Source: CAYVQF01 sp964454015
Lineage (GTDB): Bacteria > Myxococcota_A > Bradymonadia > UBA4248
Reading direction: 5' to 3'
DNA length: 38,281 nt
Assembly: GCA_964454015.1 (NCBI GenBank)
Contig: CAYVQF010000055.1
Location: 1-38,281, forward strand
Part shown: piece after piece, positions 26,200 to 33,927 of the stretch
How the letters are laid out: every line of letters begins with the position of its first letter
Position numbering within the stretch: position 1 is the stretch's first letter
The notes under the pieces: model-generated
Told to the model about the DNA's origin: nothing
Database searches by the model: none
Seen by the model: the letters and a program-made list of their open reading frames with translations, nothing else
Translations under genes and position numbers: made by a program

Positions 26200-27072
26200 A
26201 TGATGCCGCTGCACGTGACCGCTGTCGAGGAGGGTGCAGCGGCCGACCTCGCCGCTTACGGGCCATGGTCGCTCCACTCGGCCTTCCAGCGCGTCATCAA
26301 TCTCCACCACCCGAGATGCCCGCGCTGGCTCACCCTATGCACCTTCGCTGCCCGTGGCCCGGGGCGCCTGCATTTGCAGGTCGCACCGGGCCACGGGCAC
26401 AGCCTCGATCTGGGCCAAGTACACCGCGCTGAGCAAAGCGGCATGACCTTCTCCCTCAGCGCGGACCACACCACCTTCACCTTCTCCATCGACCAGCGCG
26501 TGCGCCCCTATCCCAACCCGCCGCCGCGGGGAACCCTCACCCCTGAAGGAGCGCGTCGGGCCCGGGCCCTGCTCGCACCGCCAGCCCTGGACCCCGACGC
26601 GAACGGCGCCGTCAGCCATGTCGACCCGTCCATTCGCCCCTGGGCTACGACCCTGGCCGCGGCCCTCGCCGTGCCCGAGGCTAGGCTAGACCGCGCCATG
26701 CAAGCCCTCATCGGGCGCGGCCCGGGACTGACACCCGCTGGCGATGACCTCCTCCTCGGCTTGCTCGCCGCCGCACACCTCACCCCCCTGCTGCCTCTGC
26801 ACCGGCGCCTGACCACTGCCCTCGACGCCTGCCTCCAGCCCCAACGCACCACCCCTTTTGGTCACCAGCAACTCCTCCTCGCCCGCCAGGGCCGCTTCTT
26901 CCTCGACCTGTGCCAGGTAGTCCAGCACCTCGACCTTCCCCCAGATCCGACCTTTCTCCAGAGCCTCGACGCGGTGCGCAGCGTCGGCGCTTCGTCAGGC
27001 CCCGCCATCCTCGCTGGCGTCGACATCGCCCTGCACACCTTTTTGCGCTGCGAACACCTCTGCAAGGCTTGA
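26200..27072 (+). CDS. DUF2877 (AllH/oxamate carbamoyltransferase subunit-like) protein
   Basis: A 290-residue cytoplasmic protein. The middle carries IGRGPGLTPAGDDLLLGLLA (about residues 172-191), the hallmark of DUF2877, the family of E. coli AllH (YlbF), reported as a subunit of oxamate carbamoyltransferase in allantoin use. A second conserved stretch, SVGASSGPAILAGVDIALH, near the C-terminus fits the same family. None of the usual partners (fdrA/allF, allG, carbamate kinase) is in this window, so the reaction here is open. It begins 12 bp after kbl (ATG 26200 or the adjacent 26203; AGGA at 26186-26189) and is likely read through from the tdh-kbl transcript. Leu-, Ala-, Pro- and Arg-rich with very high GC. 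Confidence 0.8.
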   Translation: MMPLHVTAVEEGAAADLAAYGPWSLHSAFQRVINLHHPRCPRWLTLCTFAARGPGRLHLQVAPGHGHSLDLGQVHRAEQSGMTFSLSADHTTFTFSIDQRVRPYPNPPPRGTLTPEGARRARALLAPPALDPDANGAVSHVDPSIRPWATTLAAALAVPEARLDRAMQALIGRGPGLTPAGDDLLLGLLAAAHLTPLLPLHRRLTTALDACLQPQRTTPFGHQQLLLARQGRFFLDLCQVVQHLDLPPDPTFLQSLDAVRSVGASSGPAILAGVDIALHTFLRCEHLCKA

Positions 27073-27096
27073 AGAGAACGCTTGCTTCGCTATGCT
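27069..27096 (+). promoter_or_regulatory. Promoter-like pair before the lipoprotein gene
   Basis: TTGAAG (27069-27074) and TATGCT (27091-27096) with a 16-bp spacer, each matching four of six positions. It overlaps the stop codon of the DUF2877 gene and lies about 80 bp before the lipoprotein start. Confidence 0.42.
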
Positions 27097-27176
27097 AAGG
27101 GTGCGGAAATGGTTTGAGACGTCCTGAAGCCGTTCATGGACAAATGGCCCCCTAAACGTCATCTCGTGAGGGTACT

Positions 27177-28367
27177 ATGAGACATATACTGCTCTTCTCC
27201 TGCTGCATCGCTGCCTTCGCCATGGCTTGTGAACCACCGGCAGAAGAAGCTGGCGCCCAGAAAACCAAACGCGAAGAGATCAAAGCCGAGAGAATCATCA
27301 TCGAGTACAACTACCCTGGAGATCAGGGCTTCCGCAGTCTCCGCTACGCCCTCGCCAAGTTCGACACAGGCTACGAATTCGACGGTGAGGCCGTGGACCC
27401 TGAAAAGGTCAAAAAACTCCTCAATTCGTTGGACCACCTCATCCCAGCAGATCAACGCTTCACCTGCCGCTATGCCGAAACCTTGCCCTCCTTCCGCGTC
27501 ATCCTCCCCCACGAGGGCAAAAAGGTTGAGCTCCACGCGACCTCCCAATGCCAGAATTGGGCGCCCTGGACGGTCATCAAAGATGGCAAGGCCTATGTGC
27601 AAGTCAACGGGGCCATCGGACGTGCCCTGCTGCCCCTCCTCGTGGACCTTGGGGCCGACAAGTGGCGCGGCAAAGAGCCCAAGACCACGGGCATCATCGA
27701 CCTCATCGACGGACTCGAGCTCTACCAGGGACAGGAAGGGCAAACCCCACCCAAAGAGACCTTCAGCGCAATCGTCCAGGCATTGCCCGAACTGAAAAAG
27801 GCCTTCCCCGGAGCCGCCGTCAAAATCCAGCGCCTCCTCTGTGATCAGGGCCAGAGCGCCGAGTGTCAACAACTGCTGGTCTTTGCCCAAGTCGCCGTCA
27901 AAGAGAACGTCTATTACGGCATCAGCGCCGAAATCGATGGCCAGAACGTCAAGGCCATCAACTTCCCAGGCGACCTCGAGCCCATCAACGCCTTGGTCAA
28001 CAGCAAACTCGCCGCCGAGCTCAAGTCCTTTGCCGATCCCACCATCCTCATCGAGTACGACGCCAGCGCCGACTGCGACGCCGTCCGCGCCGCGGCGCCG
28101 ACCTACAAGCCCGGCGAAGATGTCGAAGCCCTCGATTGCACCCGCTTCATCATGTCGGCGGAGGTCGCCGCCACCGCCGAGGTCTTCCCACCTCGCATCG
28201 CCTATTATCCCGCCGTCGGCGCCGCCTGGCTCGTGTTGGCGCCCGACGACAAAACCGATTTGGCCTACTTCGAGGCCCTCGGCGTCGATGACAAAGTCCA
28301 GGAGGAGATCGCCGCCGGCGCGCCGGCCTTTGCCAACCTCGAAGGCGTCGTCACCATCCTCAACTGA
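27177..28367 (+). CDS. Predicted lipoprotein, unknown function
   Basis: A 396-residue protein with a type II signal peptide: MRHILLFSCCIAAFAMAC, lipidated at Cys18 (lipobox Ala-Met-Ala-Cys, a relaxed form), followed by EPPAEEAGA. The mature part is mixed alpha/beta with no family I recognise. It contains several Cys (Cys-Asp, Cys-Gln and paired sites such as ASADCDAVRAAAP and VEALDCTRF) that may form disulfides in the periplasm or on the surface. GAGGG about five bases before ATG 27177 serves as ribosome site. Its stop codon overlaps the end of the convergent M14 peptidase gene by 8 bp, so there is no room for a terminator between them. Confidence 0.85.
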   Translation: MRHILLFSCCIAAFAMACEPPAEEAGAQKTKREEIKAERIIIEYNYPGDQGFRSLRYALAKFDTGYEFDGEAVDPEKVKKLLNSLDHLIPADQRFTCRYAETLPSFRVILPHEGKKVELHATSQCQNWAPWTVIKDGKAYVQVNGAIGRALLPLLVDLGADKWRGKEPKTTGIIDLIDGLELYQGQEGQTPPKETFSAIVQALPELKKAFPGAAVKIQRLLCDQGQSAECQQLLVFAQVAVKENVYYGISAEIDGQNVKAINFPGDLEPINALVNSKLAAELKSFADPTILIEYDASADCDAVRAAAPTYKPGEDVEALDCTRFIMSAEVAATAEVFPPRIAYYPAVGAAWLVLAPDDKTDLAYFEALGVDDKVQEEIAAGAPAFANLEGVVTILN

Positions 28368-30693
28368 GGACCCGCCGCCTGGCCCACATCAGCCCACTCA
28401 CCATGAGCAGCCACGACAAGGACCGTGGCGGGAAGGTTACTGGGGCCGCGTGCCGACAGCCGCAACCGTGCGCCGCCGACGGCGTCGGCGGCGCTGCGCT
28501 GTAGGCGCGCCCACCGGCGCGCAAGAGCTGCACGCCCGCGCTCCCCTGCGCCGCACCGTGGGTGCTCAGCATCCACGGCCGTGGGTCCTCTAGCTGCGGC
28601 GCCATCTCCCACCCAAAGAGGGCGTCACAGCTCTGGGACGCCTGCCCGCCATCCAGGCGCAAGACCTGCCGGGTCCAACCACCTACCTCCACCACCGCCG
28701 CCACCTCGAGATCACCCTGGCGCGCCCGCACCTGGTAGGAACCGGACTCACCCACAAAGAGGGTCAGCGCACCGTCACGACAGCGCGTGCGCCAGACTTC
28801 GCCCGCGCCGCCAGAGAGCCCGTCCACGGCTATCGTCGCCACCACCGGCGCGCCGTCTTCGTTGACCACCTGCAACTCCAAGCTCGGACCTGCCAGCAAT
28901 CCCGCCACGAAGTTGCGCCACAAAGGTGACAGCGCTGCCAGCGCCTCCAGACGCTGCGAGCGCCGCAGCGGCGTGTGATGCGCCGCCTCCACGGTCAGGG
29001 CGATGGTGCCAAAGGCAAAGCGCTGGTAATCCTGCTCCGTGCCGTCCACCGGATAGATGCCGTCTCGGACGGGCATCTCCTCACCTCCCAGCGCAATGCC
29101 CGCGACCGTGCGCTCTGCCAAGAGCCACGCCGGATTGGGCGCTGGGTTGGGGACCCCCGGGATGGTGTAGGGCGCCAACACGGTGAAATTCCCTGTGTGA
29201 TACGACAACGCCCCGACAAAGACTTCACTCTCCGACAGGCGCACCAGACCGGCGCTCTCGGGCTCCGAAGCGGCCGCGGCGCCCCGATACCAAACGTGGT
29301 CCGGGCGCGAACTCGAACCGGCGTCGTCCGGCAGGTGACCCCAAAAAGACGGAAAGTTGCGGTTCAGGTCCACACCATCCTGAGGGCCGTGGCCCGGCAG
29401 GGTATCGGTCTCGCGGCCGTTCTTGCGCCCCATCCGGTGATTCACTTCCAAATGCGCCTCGGCGCCGTCGGGATTGCTCTGCGGAACGAACCACAAGACG
29501 AAGTGATCCAGCCACGCCGCGTGCCCTTCCGCTTCGCTCTCTTCCAACAAAGCCTGCAGAGCCGCAAAGACCAAGTCCGTGCTCAACGGCTCATTGCCAT
29601 GGATGCCCCCGTGGATCAAAAGGCTCGGCTTCATGCTCGCCGTCGCCACATCCCCGCTCACCGCGAGGGCCCACACCGGGCGGCCCTGATGGCTCGTCGC
29701 GAGGCGCACCAGGCGCGTGCGCGCGGGATAGCGGCGCTGGTAGCCCTTGAGCAAGGCCTCGACCATCTTGGGGTTCTTGTAGGAGGCGTCCACGACGAAG
29801 CCCGTCGCGCGCTTCTCCAAGCCCCGTTGGCGCGCCACCAGATAATCTTCGTCCAGATACTTCAACGGGGTGTCCACCCGCACTTCCAACGGGCGCACGC
29901 CCTGCTGCAGCAGCAGGGGCAAGGCATTCAGGCTGCCCTGCACCACCTGCCGTGCGCCAGCGTTCTCCACCACACTCAAATCCAGGGACGCAAGGTCCAC
30001 AGCCGCGACGTCCGCGGCGCTCAGGATGAGGTAGCGCCGCGCCGCTGGCAGCGGCGGCACGAGGGGACGCGTCAGGCGCTGCACCGAGAGGTGCGTGATG
30101 CCGCCCCGCGCCGCCTGGCGGCTTACCCGCCGCAGGCCCACCCGGCCCCCGCGGTAGGTCGCGTCTTCGACGCGAAAAGAAGCCAAGCTGCGACCGCCAT
30201 GGACCTCGACCACGATCTCGTCGCCCAGGAAAAAAACCGTCGCCGCCAGAGATTTCTCCCGGCTGAGATCCCGCAGGCGCGTCGACGCCGTCAGCGGAAC
30301 CACCGCGTCGCGATCCAGGCGCAGCAAGCGCACCCGTGTCCCACTGAAGTCCAAGGCGTAACCCGAGAGGCTATCGCCGTCGATCTCCCCCTGCAGCAAC
30401 AACTGCAAACCATAGCGGCGCTCGAGGGTGAACTCGGCCCGCACCACGCAATCCCGCCAGAGTGGTTGCTGGGCCGGAAGCCAGTGGCCGTGGCCGCGCT
30501 CCTTCCCGGCGCTGGCCTCGAGCTTGCCGGGCTCGAAGCGCCAGCTCCCGCGCTCTATGGCCGCCGGCGCCTCCACCGCCTCAGTGCTGAACAGCAGCGC
30601 TGCTTCATCGGGCGTGGATCCCACAGCAACAAGACCGCCGCATGGCAAGGAAAGGAGCACCGCCGCGATGAGCCAAGGCCTGAGACCTCTCAC
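28360..30693 (-). CDS. M14-family metallocarboxypeptidase with MYXO-CTERM-like tail
   Basis: A 777-residue secreted zinc peptidase. A signal peptide (RGLRPWLIAAVLLSLPCGG) is followed by a beta-rich region of about 200 residues (ERGSWRFEPGKLEASAGK onwards, laminin-G-like in feel). The M14 domain then has GGIHGNEP (His365, Glu368), SNPDG, VDLNRNFPSFWG, the third ligand in LSYHTGNF (His499) and the catalytic glutamate in TVEAAHHTP (Glu569). A carboxypeptidase-regulatory-like domain follows (ELQVVNEDGAPVVATIAVDG). The C-terminus has HGCGCRHAAP, a hydrophobic helix (LSWLLMVSGLMWA) and ARRRVLS, matching the Cys, helix, Arg layout of MYXO-CTERM sorting tails. I start at GTG 30693, which overlaps the upstream TGA as GTGA and has GAGG four bases before it. 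Longer in-frame starts would lie inside the previous gene. Confidence 0.9.
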   Translation of the reverse strand: MRGLRPWLIAAVLLSLPCGGLVAVGSTPDEAALLFSTEAVEAPAAIERGSWRFEPGKLEASAGKERGHGHWLPAQQPLWRDCVVRAEFTLERRYGLQLLLQGEIDGDSLSGYALDFSGTRVRLLRLDRDAVVPLTASTRLRDLSREKSLAATVFFLGDEIVVEVHGGRSLASFRVEDATYRGGRVGLRRVSRQAARGGITHLSVQRLTRPLVPPLPAARRYLILSAADVAAVDLASLDLSVVENAGARQVVQGSLNALPLLLQQGVRPLEVRVDTPLKYLDEDYLVARQRGLEKRATGFVVDASYKNPKMVEALLKGYQRRYPARTRLVRLATSHQGRPVWALAVSGDVATASMKPSLLIHGGIHGNEPLSTDLVFAALQALLEESEAEGHAAWLDHFVLWFVPQSNPDGAEAHLEVNHRMGRKNGRETDTLPGHGPQDGVDLNRNFPSFWGHLPDDAGSSSRPDHVWYRGAAAASEPESAGLVRLSESEVFVGALSYHTGNFTVLAPYTIPGVPNPAPNPAWLLAERTVAGIALGGEEMPVRDGIYPVDGTEQDYQRFAFGTIALTVEAAHHTPLRRSQRLEALAALSPLWRNFVAGLLAGPSLELQVVNEDGAPVVATIAVDGLSGGAGEVWRTRCRDGALTLFVGESGSYQVRARQGDLEVAAVVEVGGWTRQVLRLDGGQASQSCDALFGWEMAPQLEDPRPWMLSTHGAAQGSAGVQLLRAGGRAYSAAPPTPSAAHGCGCRHAAPVTFPPRSLSWLLMVSGLMWARRRVLS

Positions 30694-31490
30694 AACACCT
30701 CGAAAGACACGCCGCTGGTGATGACCACCGTCCAGTCGTAATCCACCCACAGCCGGCCCGGGACCGCCATGGACTCGAAAGCGTCGAAACGACTCGGGCT
30801 CGTGGTGCCGACCCGGGGGAAGTAGCTCACCCGCACCCCCAGCGGTATCCACACCAAGTCGGTCACCCGCACCGCGCCATCCACGGCCAGGGCCAGGCCC
30901 AGGGCCATGCGCGTCTTGACCCCCAAGGGGAAGGGCGGCTCCTCCCCCAGATTGCGCTCTTCGAGCGACGCCCCGACCCACACGGGGATGGCGATCTCCG
31001 GTCCTAGGCCCGCTTCGACCCGGAAGGCCTCGTGGTGATAGCCACCGCTCACCACGATGGGCACCCGCAAGCGCAGCACCTCCATGCTCAAGTCACGGCG
31101 CCACGCGCCTGCGTCCTCGTGGCCTGTCGCGCGATCGTAGCTCAGGGCCAAACTCAGCCGCAAGGCCAGGTAGCGCCAAAAGCCGACCCGCGCCCCGCCC
31201 TCGGCGGCGAAGCCAAAGCCGTTGAAGGCCGTACCGCTCATGAACTGCGGCGCGCCCACGGGATCGTCAGGGGCGGTCAGGATGGAGCGGTTCAGGCCCA
31301 GCCGCAGGTCGAGCGCGATGGTCAAGGGCGAGTCCGGGGCCGCCGCCCGGCCTAGGGCCAGGGGAGGAGCGGCCGTGTCCGGGTCGGCGGCCTGAGCAGG
31401 CGCCGCGACCCAGAGGCTTGAACCAATGGCAGCCGCCATGAGCCAGTAAAAGACGAAATTGGGACGGAAACCCTTTGCAAGTACGCGCAT
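30690..31490 (-). CDS. Predicted outer-membrane beta-barrel protein
   Basis: A 266-residue exported protein. The signal peptide (RPNFVFYWLMAAAIGSSLWV, cleavage near APAQAADPD) is followed by amphipathic strands with long alternating patterns (RVGFWRYLALRLSLALSYDR, FRVEAGLGPEIAIPVWVGAS, LWVDYDWTVVITSGVSFEVL). It resembles small porin-like or OmpA-N-like barrels, family not recognised. ATG 31490 is chosen over a longer frame from 31589 because it sits directly before the signal peptide and has AGGTG a few bases upstream. Its TGA overlaps the peptidase start (GTGA), so the two are translationally coupled and probably act together at the outer membrane. Confidence 0.8.
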   Translation of the reverse strand: MRVLAKGFRPNFVFYWLMAAAIGSSLWVAAPAQAADPDTAAPPLALGRAAAPDSPLTIALDLRLGLNRSILTAPDDPVGAPQFMSGTAFNGFGFAAEGGARVGFWRYLALRLSLALSYDRATGHEDAGAWRRDLSMEVLRLRVPIVVSGGYHHEAFRVEAGLGPEIAIPVWVGASLEERNLGEEPPFPLGVKTRMALGLALAVDGAVRVTDLVWIPLGVRVSYFPRVGTTSPSRFDAFESMAVPGRLWVDYDWTVVITSGVSFEVL

Positions 31491-31608
31491 GATCACCTGT
31501 GCCTTGTTGTGCCCGGGGCACTCGACTAAGCTGCGCGGGCGCAGCATGCCTGGCGCGTATCTTAAACCATTCCGCACCTTGACGCACATCTCTGCTGCTG
31601 TGCGCCAA

Positions 31609-31637
31609 CGCAGGCAGCCTCAACGCCTTTGCCTGCG
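31609..31637. repeat. Inverted repeat upstream of yedF
   Basis: CGCAGGCA (31609-31616) and TGCCTGCG (31630-31637) form a perfect 8-bp inverted repeat with a 13-bp loop, in the divergent region between the barrel gene and yedF. Possible regulator site or leader hairpin. Confidence 0.45.
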
Positions 31638-31701
31638 CCTTGCGGCGACCACTGGGGCTGCCACGCCGGCGCAGCGGCCTCCTCCCAAGGGCTCTGTCAC
31701 C

Positions 31702-32376
31702 ATGTCCCACGACCCACAACACACTGTGAATGATTCAGACCTCGAAGTCAGCATCGATGCCCGGGCCAAAGCCTGCCCCCAGCCGGTGCTCATGACCCTC
31801 GCGGCCCTCAAAAACACCCGCGCCGAGGCCTTCACCGTCACCGTCGACAACGAGACCGCCGCGAACAATGTCGCCCGCATGGCCCGAGGGCAGGGGTGCT
31901 CTGTGACCCTCAGCCACCCCGAGCCCGAACGCCTCGTCGTCCAGATCTTCCGCGACCCGCCCCCGGCGCCCGCCCCGCTGCCGCCCACCTCGACCAACGC
32001 CGAAGCCGAAAACCAGACCGCCCAGCACCGCCCGCTGCCACCGCGCCCCATCATCTACCTCGCCGCCGACACCATCGGCACCGGCGACGACGCCCTCGGG
32101 CGCATCCTCATGCGCAGCTTCATCAAGACCCTCCCCCAGCTCAACCCCCTGCCTCACACCCTCATCCTCCTCAACAGCGCCGTTCGCCTCTGTACCCACG
32201 AGGCACCGCTGCTGGACGACCTCCGCGAACTCCGCGACCTCGGCGTCCGCGTCCTCGCCTGTGGCACCTGCCTCGACTTCTTCCACCTCCTCGACCAAGT
32301 CGCCGTCGGCGAGGTGGGCAACATGTTCGAAATCCTCTCCATCCTCGCCGAGGCCCCTGCCGTCATCCGCCCCTAA
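31702..32376 (+). CDS. yedF: YedF-type sulfurtransferase-like selenium metabolism protein
   Basis: A 224-residue cytoplasmic protein in two parts. Residues 14-80 are a TusA/SirA-like domain with the sulfur-carrying motif KACPQPVLMT (Cys25). After a Pro-rich linker, residues 113-224 are a DsrE-like domain (IIYLAADTIGTGDDALGRIL, FIKTLPQL, ILLNSAVRLCTHEAPLLDDL) ending in VLACGTCLDFFHL (Cys187, Cys190) and VGNMFEI. This fusion is the YedF family tied in other genomes to selenium use, where the cysteines are thought to carry Se or S. ATG 31702 begins the conserved region; upstream in-frame starts lack family sequence. It is the first gene of a tight set with the lyase-like gene (12-bp gap) and the DUF3343 gene (overlap). 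No selD or selenocysteine machinery is in view. Confidence 0.9.
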   Translation: MSHDPQHTVNDSDLEVSIDARAKACPQPVLMTLAALKNTRAEAFTVTVDNETAANNVARMARGQGCSVTLSHPEPERLVVQIFRDPPPAPAPLPPTSTNAEAENQTAQHRPLPPRPIIYLAADTIGTGDDALGRILMRSFIKTLPQLNPLPHTLILLNSAVRLCTHEAPLLDDLRELRDLGVRVLACGTCLDFFHLLDQVAVGEVGNMFEILSILAEAPAVIRP

Positions 32377-32388
32377 CGCCGGTCACCC

Positions 32389-33546
32389 ATGCCCCCCATC
32401 ATCTACCTCGATCACGCCGCCACCGCCTGGCCCACCGCCCCCGCCGTCATTGACGCCATGGCCCAAGGCATGCGCGACATCGGCGTCGCTCCCGGCCGCT
32501 CTGGACACCGCCTCGCCGCCCAGGCCGCCCGCCTCACCTACCACACCCGCTGCACCCTGGCCCAATGGCTCAACGTCACCGAGCCGCGCCGCATCGTCTT
32601 CTGCGCCGGCGCCACCGCCGCCCTCAACAGCGCCCTCTGGGGCTACCTCCGCCCCAAGGACCACGTCGTCTGCACCCAGCTCGAACACAACGCCGTCCTC
32701 AGGCCCCTCCACGCCCTCACCCAGCGCCGCGCCCTCACCGTCACCCGCGTCGCCCCCAACCCCGACGGCCGCCTCGAACCCAACGCCGTCGCCAATGCCT
32801 GCACCCCAACCACCCGCCTCGTCGTCCTCACCCACGCCTCCAACGTCAGCGGCGCCATCCAACCCATCGCCGCCATCGCCCGCGCCGTAGCCCCCATCCC
32901 GGTCCTCCTCGACGCCGCACAAAGCGCCGGCCTCCTCGAAATCGACGTCCCCACCCTCGGGGTCCACATGGTCGCCCTCAGCGGCCACAAAGCCATCGGC
33001 GGACCTGCCGGCATCGGCGTCCTCTGGGCCGCTCCGAGCCTCCAACTCCAACCCCTCATCCAAGGGGGCACGGGCTCCGCTTCCGAACACGACCACCAAC
33101 CCGAACTCTGGCCCGACGCCATGGAGAGCGGCACCCCCAACATGCCCGGTATCTTTGGCCTCGCCGCAGCGCTCTCTGAGGCCACCCCCCCCAGGCGTGC
33201 GGCCCACCTCGACTGGGTCCGGGCCCGTATCGAACAACTGCGCCGCGGACTGCAAACGCTGCCAACGGTCCACTGGTGGGGCCCCACCGATACCACCCAC
33301 CGCGTCGGCATCGCGTCCCTCACCTCAGCGCGCTTCTCCCCCTCGGAGTTGGCCTTCTACCTCGACCGCGAACACCACATCCTCACCCGCCCGGGCCTGC
33401 ACTGCGCCCCACTCGCCCACCGCGCTCTGGGGACTTTCCCCCACGGCACCCTGCGCGTCTCTGTCGCCCCAACCACCACCGAAGCCGAGATCGACGCGCT
33501 CATCGCCGCTCTGCACCAGGCCCACACGACAGGATGCGACGGGTGA
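32389..33546 (+). CDS. Class V aminotransferase: cysteine desulfurase / selenocysteine lyase-like
   Basis: Predicted to pull sulfur (or selenium) from cysteine (or selenocysteine), leaving alanine, and to hand it as a persulfide or perselenide to a carrier such as YedF or DUF3343. The 385-residue PLP enzyme starts IIYLDHAATAWP and has FCAGATAALNSALWG, LTHASNVSGAIQP, LDAAQSAG, the PLP lysine in LSGHKAIGGPAGIG (Lys201), GGTGSASE and MESGTPNMPGI. The active cysteine lies in RPGLHCAPLAHRALG (Cys339). The pattern fits the small class V subgroup often filed as 'cysteine desulfurase family' and found beside YedF. It starts 12 bp after yedF and its stop overlaps the next gene. Wobble positions are almost entirely C or G, which opens long false frames on both strands. 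Confidence 0.9.
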   Translation: MPPIIYLDHAATAWPTAPAVIDAMAQGMRDIGVAPGRSGHRLAAQAARLTYHTRCTLAQWLNVTEPRRIVFCAGATAALNSALWGYLRPKDHVVCTQLEHNAVLRPLHALTQRRALTVTRVAPNPDGRLEPNAVANACTPTTRLVVLTHASNVSGAIQPIAAIARAVAPIPVLLDAAQSAGLLEIDVPTLGVHMVALSGHKAIGGPAGIGVLWAAPSLQLQPLIQGGTGSASEHDHQPELWPDAMESGTPNMPGIFGLAAALSEATPPRRAAHLDWVRARIEQLRRGLQTLPTVHWWGPTDTTHRVGIASLTSARFSPSELAFYLDREHHILTRPGLHCAPLAHRALGTFPHGTLRVSVAPTTTEAEIDALIAALHQAHTTGCDG

Positions 33547-33773
33547 ACGCCTACCTCGTCTTCCCCTCCATCCACGACGTCGTCGCCGCTGAGCTCCGGC
33601 TCCAACAACAGGCCATCGACTGCGACATGGTCCCCACGCCCCGGGCCATCTCCTCGTCCTGCGGGATGGTGCTGTGTCTCCGTTTGGACGACCTCAGCGC
33701 TGCCGCTGCTGCCCTTGGGGCTGGCCCATGGCGTGCCTTCTACGACGCCAACCTGGACTTCCGGCCGCTGTGA
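33543..33773 (+). CDS. DUF3343 putative Se/S carrier-like protein
   Basis: A small protein of about 76 residues: NAYLVFPSIHDVVAAELRL, then VPTPRAISSSCGMVLCLRL and a C-terminal aromatic stretch. The FPS-H opening and the ISSSCG motif are those of DUF3343, proposed as a chalcogen carrier near selenium genes. The motif cysteine would hold S or Se. I prefer GTG 33543, which overlaps the lyase stop as GTGA and has AGGA eight bases upstream. ATG 33534, in frame and adding Met-Arg-Arg, is the alternative but has its ribosome site too close. It is the third gene of the yedF set. Confidence 0.82.
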   Translation: MNAYLVFPSIHDVVAAELRLQQQAIDCDMVPTPRAISSSCGMVLCLRLDDLSAAAAALGAGPWRAFYDANLDFRPL

Positions 33774-33806
33774 AAGAGCGCCAAGAGGCGTTCGCTTCTT
33801 CGCCCA

Positions 33807-33821
33807 ATATGGACGCCATAT
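33807..33821 (+). promoter_or_regulatory. Perfect palindrome before the cDPG synthetase-like gene
   Basis: ATATGG, ACG, CCATAT at 33807-33821: 6-bp arms, AT-rich against the surrounding GC. It lies about 105 bp before the next start and is a plausible operator for a dimeric regulator. Confidence 0.45.
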
Positions 33822-33927
33822 CCGCGACGCTGGCCCTGCTTCGCCGAATCATGTAGGAATAGAGTCCCAAACTGACCCGCTGCTGTTCGGTTTGCCGCCG
33901 TGGCAGCTCAAGTGAAGGAGGTCCTCA

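Noticed and set aside
28975..30741. A 588-codon plus-strand frame opposite the M14 peptidase
   Set aside because: Arg/His/Gln-rich composition, no ribosome site or motif, and entirely antisense to an intact zinc peptidase.
32565..33323. Extra frames of about 200-300 codons on both strands over the lyase-like gene
   Set aside because: They exist because nearly every wobble base is C or G. Their products are Pro/Arg/Ser-rich or Gly/Asp/Val-rich with no motif, while the chosen frame has PLP and cysteine active sites.
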